A DNA stretch of 6,542 nt from Alphaproteobacteria bacterium. GTDB taxonomy: Bacteria > Pseudomonadota > Alphaproteobacteria > Micropepsales > Micropepsaceae. The DNA is taken from NCBI GenBank assembly GCA_003451645.1, contig DMER01000023.1, positions 1-6,542 of the forward strand. The letters run 5' to 3'. Made by a program: the position numbers and the translations under genes. Positions 5,449 through 6,542 of this stretch are shown here, in pieces. Every line of letters begins with the position of its first letter. The first letter of the stretch is position 1. The notes beneath the pieces are model-generated. The model was not told the origin of the DNA and did no database searches. It saw nothing but the letters and a program-made list of their open reading frames with translations.

Positions 5449-6542
5449 GCCGCGGCTGCCTTGAAACGGACCACGACTGTTCCTTCTGAGATCTGTTCGC
5501 CCGGCGCCGCATTGAGCGACTCGACAACCAAATCGGCGGGGGCCGCGAGTGTGTGCTCCATTTTCATGGCTTCCAGGACCGCAATGGGTTGGCCCTTGCG
5601 GACAGGATCGCCCGCCTTGGCGAAGACGGAGACAACTTTACCTGGCATAGGCGCCATCAAAGTCAGCGCGGAAGCACCAGTGTCGAGATCTACGCCCAAG
5701 GGGTCTCGCAAGGCAAAGCTATAGCCGCGGCCGTCTATGAGGACGAGCTCCTCGCCTTGCAGATGCAAAACCGCTGCCGAGGCGCGGCGGCCATCGAGCA
5801 TAGCAGTCACGCGGCCATCGTGCCGCTCCGCACCGGAGACTTGGACCGCCATCTCATTCCAATGTACGAGCCAATTGCGCCCGATGGGCGTACAGCGCAG
5901 CCGCTCCCCGTCGGCAAAGGCTATCGTCTGCGTGTGCGCTGGGCCAAGGCGCCAGCCGCCACCAGCATTCCAGGGATCGCTTGCCCAGCCAAAGCTTTGC
6001 TCGCGGCCAAGGAGTTGCTCAAGGGCACACAGGATACGAGCCTCAGGCGGCGCTTGACGCGCGGACGTGAACAGAACGTCGTGATGGCGGTCGATGAAGC
6101 CCGTATCAACCTCGCCCGCCTTGAAAGCTGGATGAGACAGGAGATCAATCAGAAAGCTCAAATTGGTTCTAAGGCCTGCCGCCTCCGTAGCGCTGAGCGT
6201 TTGCACGAGGCGCAGGATGGCGGCATCCCGCGTCTGACCCCACGCGATCAGCTTCGCGATCATGGGATCATAATACATCGTGACCGCGTCTCCTTCCCGC
6301 ACGCCGGTATCGACCCGCGTGTCGTGACGGCTGGGCGGAAAGCGCAATCGGCGCAGAGTGCCGGTCGAGGGCAGGAACCCCTTGGCCGGGTCCTCCGCAT
6401 AAAGACGAACCTCGACGGCATGGCCATCGATCTGCAGATGCTCTTGCTGGACCGGCAGGGGCTCGCCTGCCGCTACACGCAACTGCCACTCAACCAGGTC
6501 CTGACCCGTGATCATTTCCGTGACCGGGTGCTCGACCTGCAG
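5442..6542 (-). CDS. Acyl-CoA carboxylase biotin-containing alpha subunit, probably methylcrotonoyl-CoA carboxylase; 5' part beyond window edge
   Basis: The frame is open from the right edge for 366 residues, roughly the C-terminal half of a protein usually about 650-680 long. It begins inside the biotin carboxylase domain with LQVEHPVTEMITG, a conserved active-site segment. GHAVEVRLYAEDP, FLPSTG and YYDPMIAKLI of the domain's C-terminal part follow, then a middle linker/BT-type region. The biotinyl carrier domain ends the protein: APMPGKVVSV, then AMKMEH, whose Lys codon at 5562-5564 is the biotinylation site. The subunit carboxylates biotin with ATP and bicarbonate, and a separate beta subunit transfers the carboxyl to the acyl-CoA. 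EMITGQDLVEWQLRVAAGE and EVDTGFIDRH resemble methylcrotonoyl-CoA carboxylase alpha (leucine degradation, MccA/LiuD) more than propionyl-CoA carboxylase. Geranyl-CoA carboxylase cannot be excluded without the partner gene, so no symbol is given. The stop overlaps the DUF3011 gene. Confidence 0.9.
   Translation of the reverse strand: MQVEHPVTEMITGQDLVEWQLRVAAGEPLPVQQEHLQIDGHAVEVRLYAEDPAKGFLPSTGTLRRLRFPPSRHDTRVDTGVREGDAVTMYYDPMIAKLIAWGQTRDAAILRLVQTLSATEAAGLRTNLSFLIDLLSHPAFKAGEVDTGFIDRHHDVLFTSARQAPPEARILCALEQLLGREQSFGWASDPWNAGGGWRLGPAHTQTIAFADGERLRCTPIGRNWLVHWNEMAVQVSGAERHDGRVTAMLDGRRASAAVLHLQGEELVLIDGRGYSFALRDPLGVDLDTGASALTLMAPMPGKVVSVFAKAGDPVRKGQPIAVLEAMKMEHTLAAPADLVVESLNAAPGEQISEGTVVVRFKAAAAQ

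Noticed and set aside
1..6542. CRISPR arrays, insertion sequences, tRNA genes, defence or phage modules
   Set aside because: No direct-repeat arrays, terminal inverted repeats, transposase-like frames or tRNA-like cloverleaf were seen; nearly all bases fall in six conventional genes.

Overview
The window looks like an ordinary chromosomal stretch of an alphaproteobacterium. Three things suggest this: the moderately high G+C content, a DUF1489-family gene (known mainly from Alphaproteobacteria), and a proline dehydrogenase/P5C dehydrogenase (PutA) without the N-terminal ribbon-helix-helix DNA-binding domain of the enterobacterial protein. No mobile element, CRISPR array, tRNA or rRNA was seen. 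All six genes keep intact frames, apart from the two cut by the window edges.

Layout from left to right. Positions 1-2993, minus strand: putA, truncated at its 3' end by the window edge, for oxidation of proline to glutamate. It is divergent from panC (3087-3965, plus), pantothenate synthetase, the last step of pantothenate (CoA precursor) synthesis. The short gap between them holds a candidate putA promoter and a leader that can be drawn as a hairpin or pseudoknot around the putA ribosome binding site. panC converges on, and overlaps by 15 bp, a DUF1489 gene (3951-4361, minus). The DUF1489 start overlaps by one base the stop of an upstream gene for a secreted protein with four EF-hands (4361-4735, minus), so these two form a small, probably translationally coupled operon.

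A 119-bp divergent spacer with stacked small palindromes separates the EF-hand gene from a secreted protein made of two DUF3011 repeats (4855-5448, plus). That gene in turn overlaps by 7 bp, tail to tail, the 3' part of the biotin-containing alpha subunit of an acyl-CoA carboxylase (5442-6542, minus). The carboxylase best matches methylcrotonoyl-CoA carboxylase of leucine breakdown, and its start lies beyond the right edge.

Functionally the window mixes amino-acid catabolism (proline, probably leucine), CoA-precursor synthesis and two small exported proteins of unknown role. No single pathway links them, and I see no clear evidence of a new defence or mobile system. The most interesting unexplained signal is the possible structured leader of putA.
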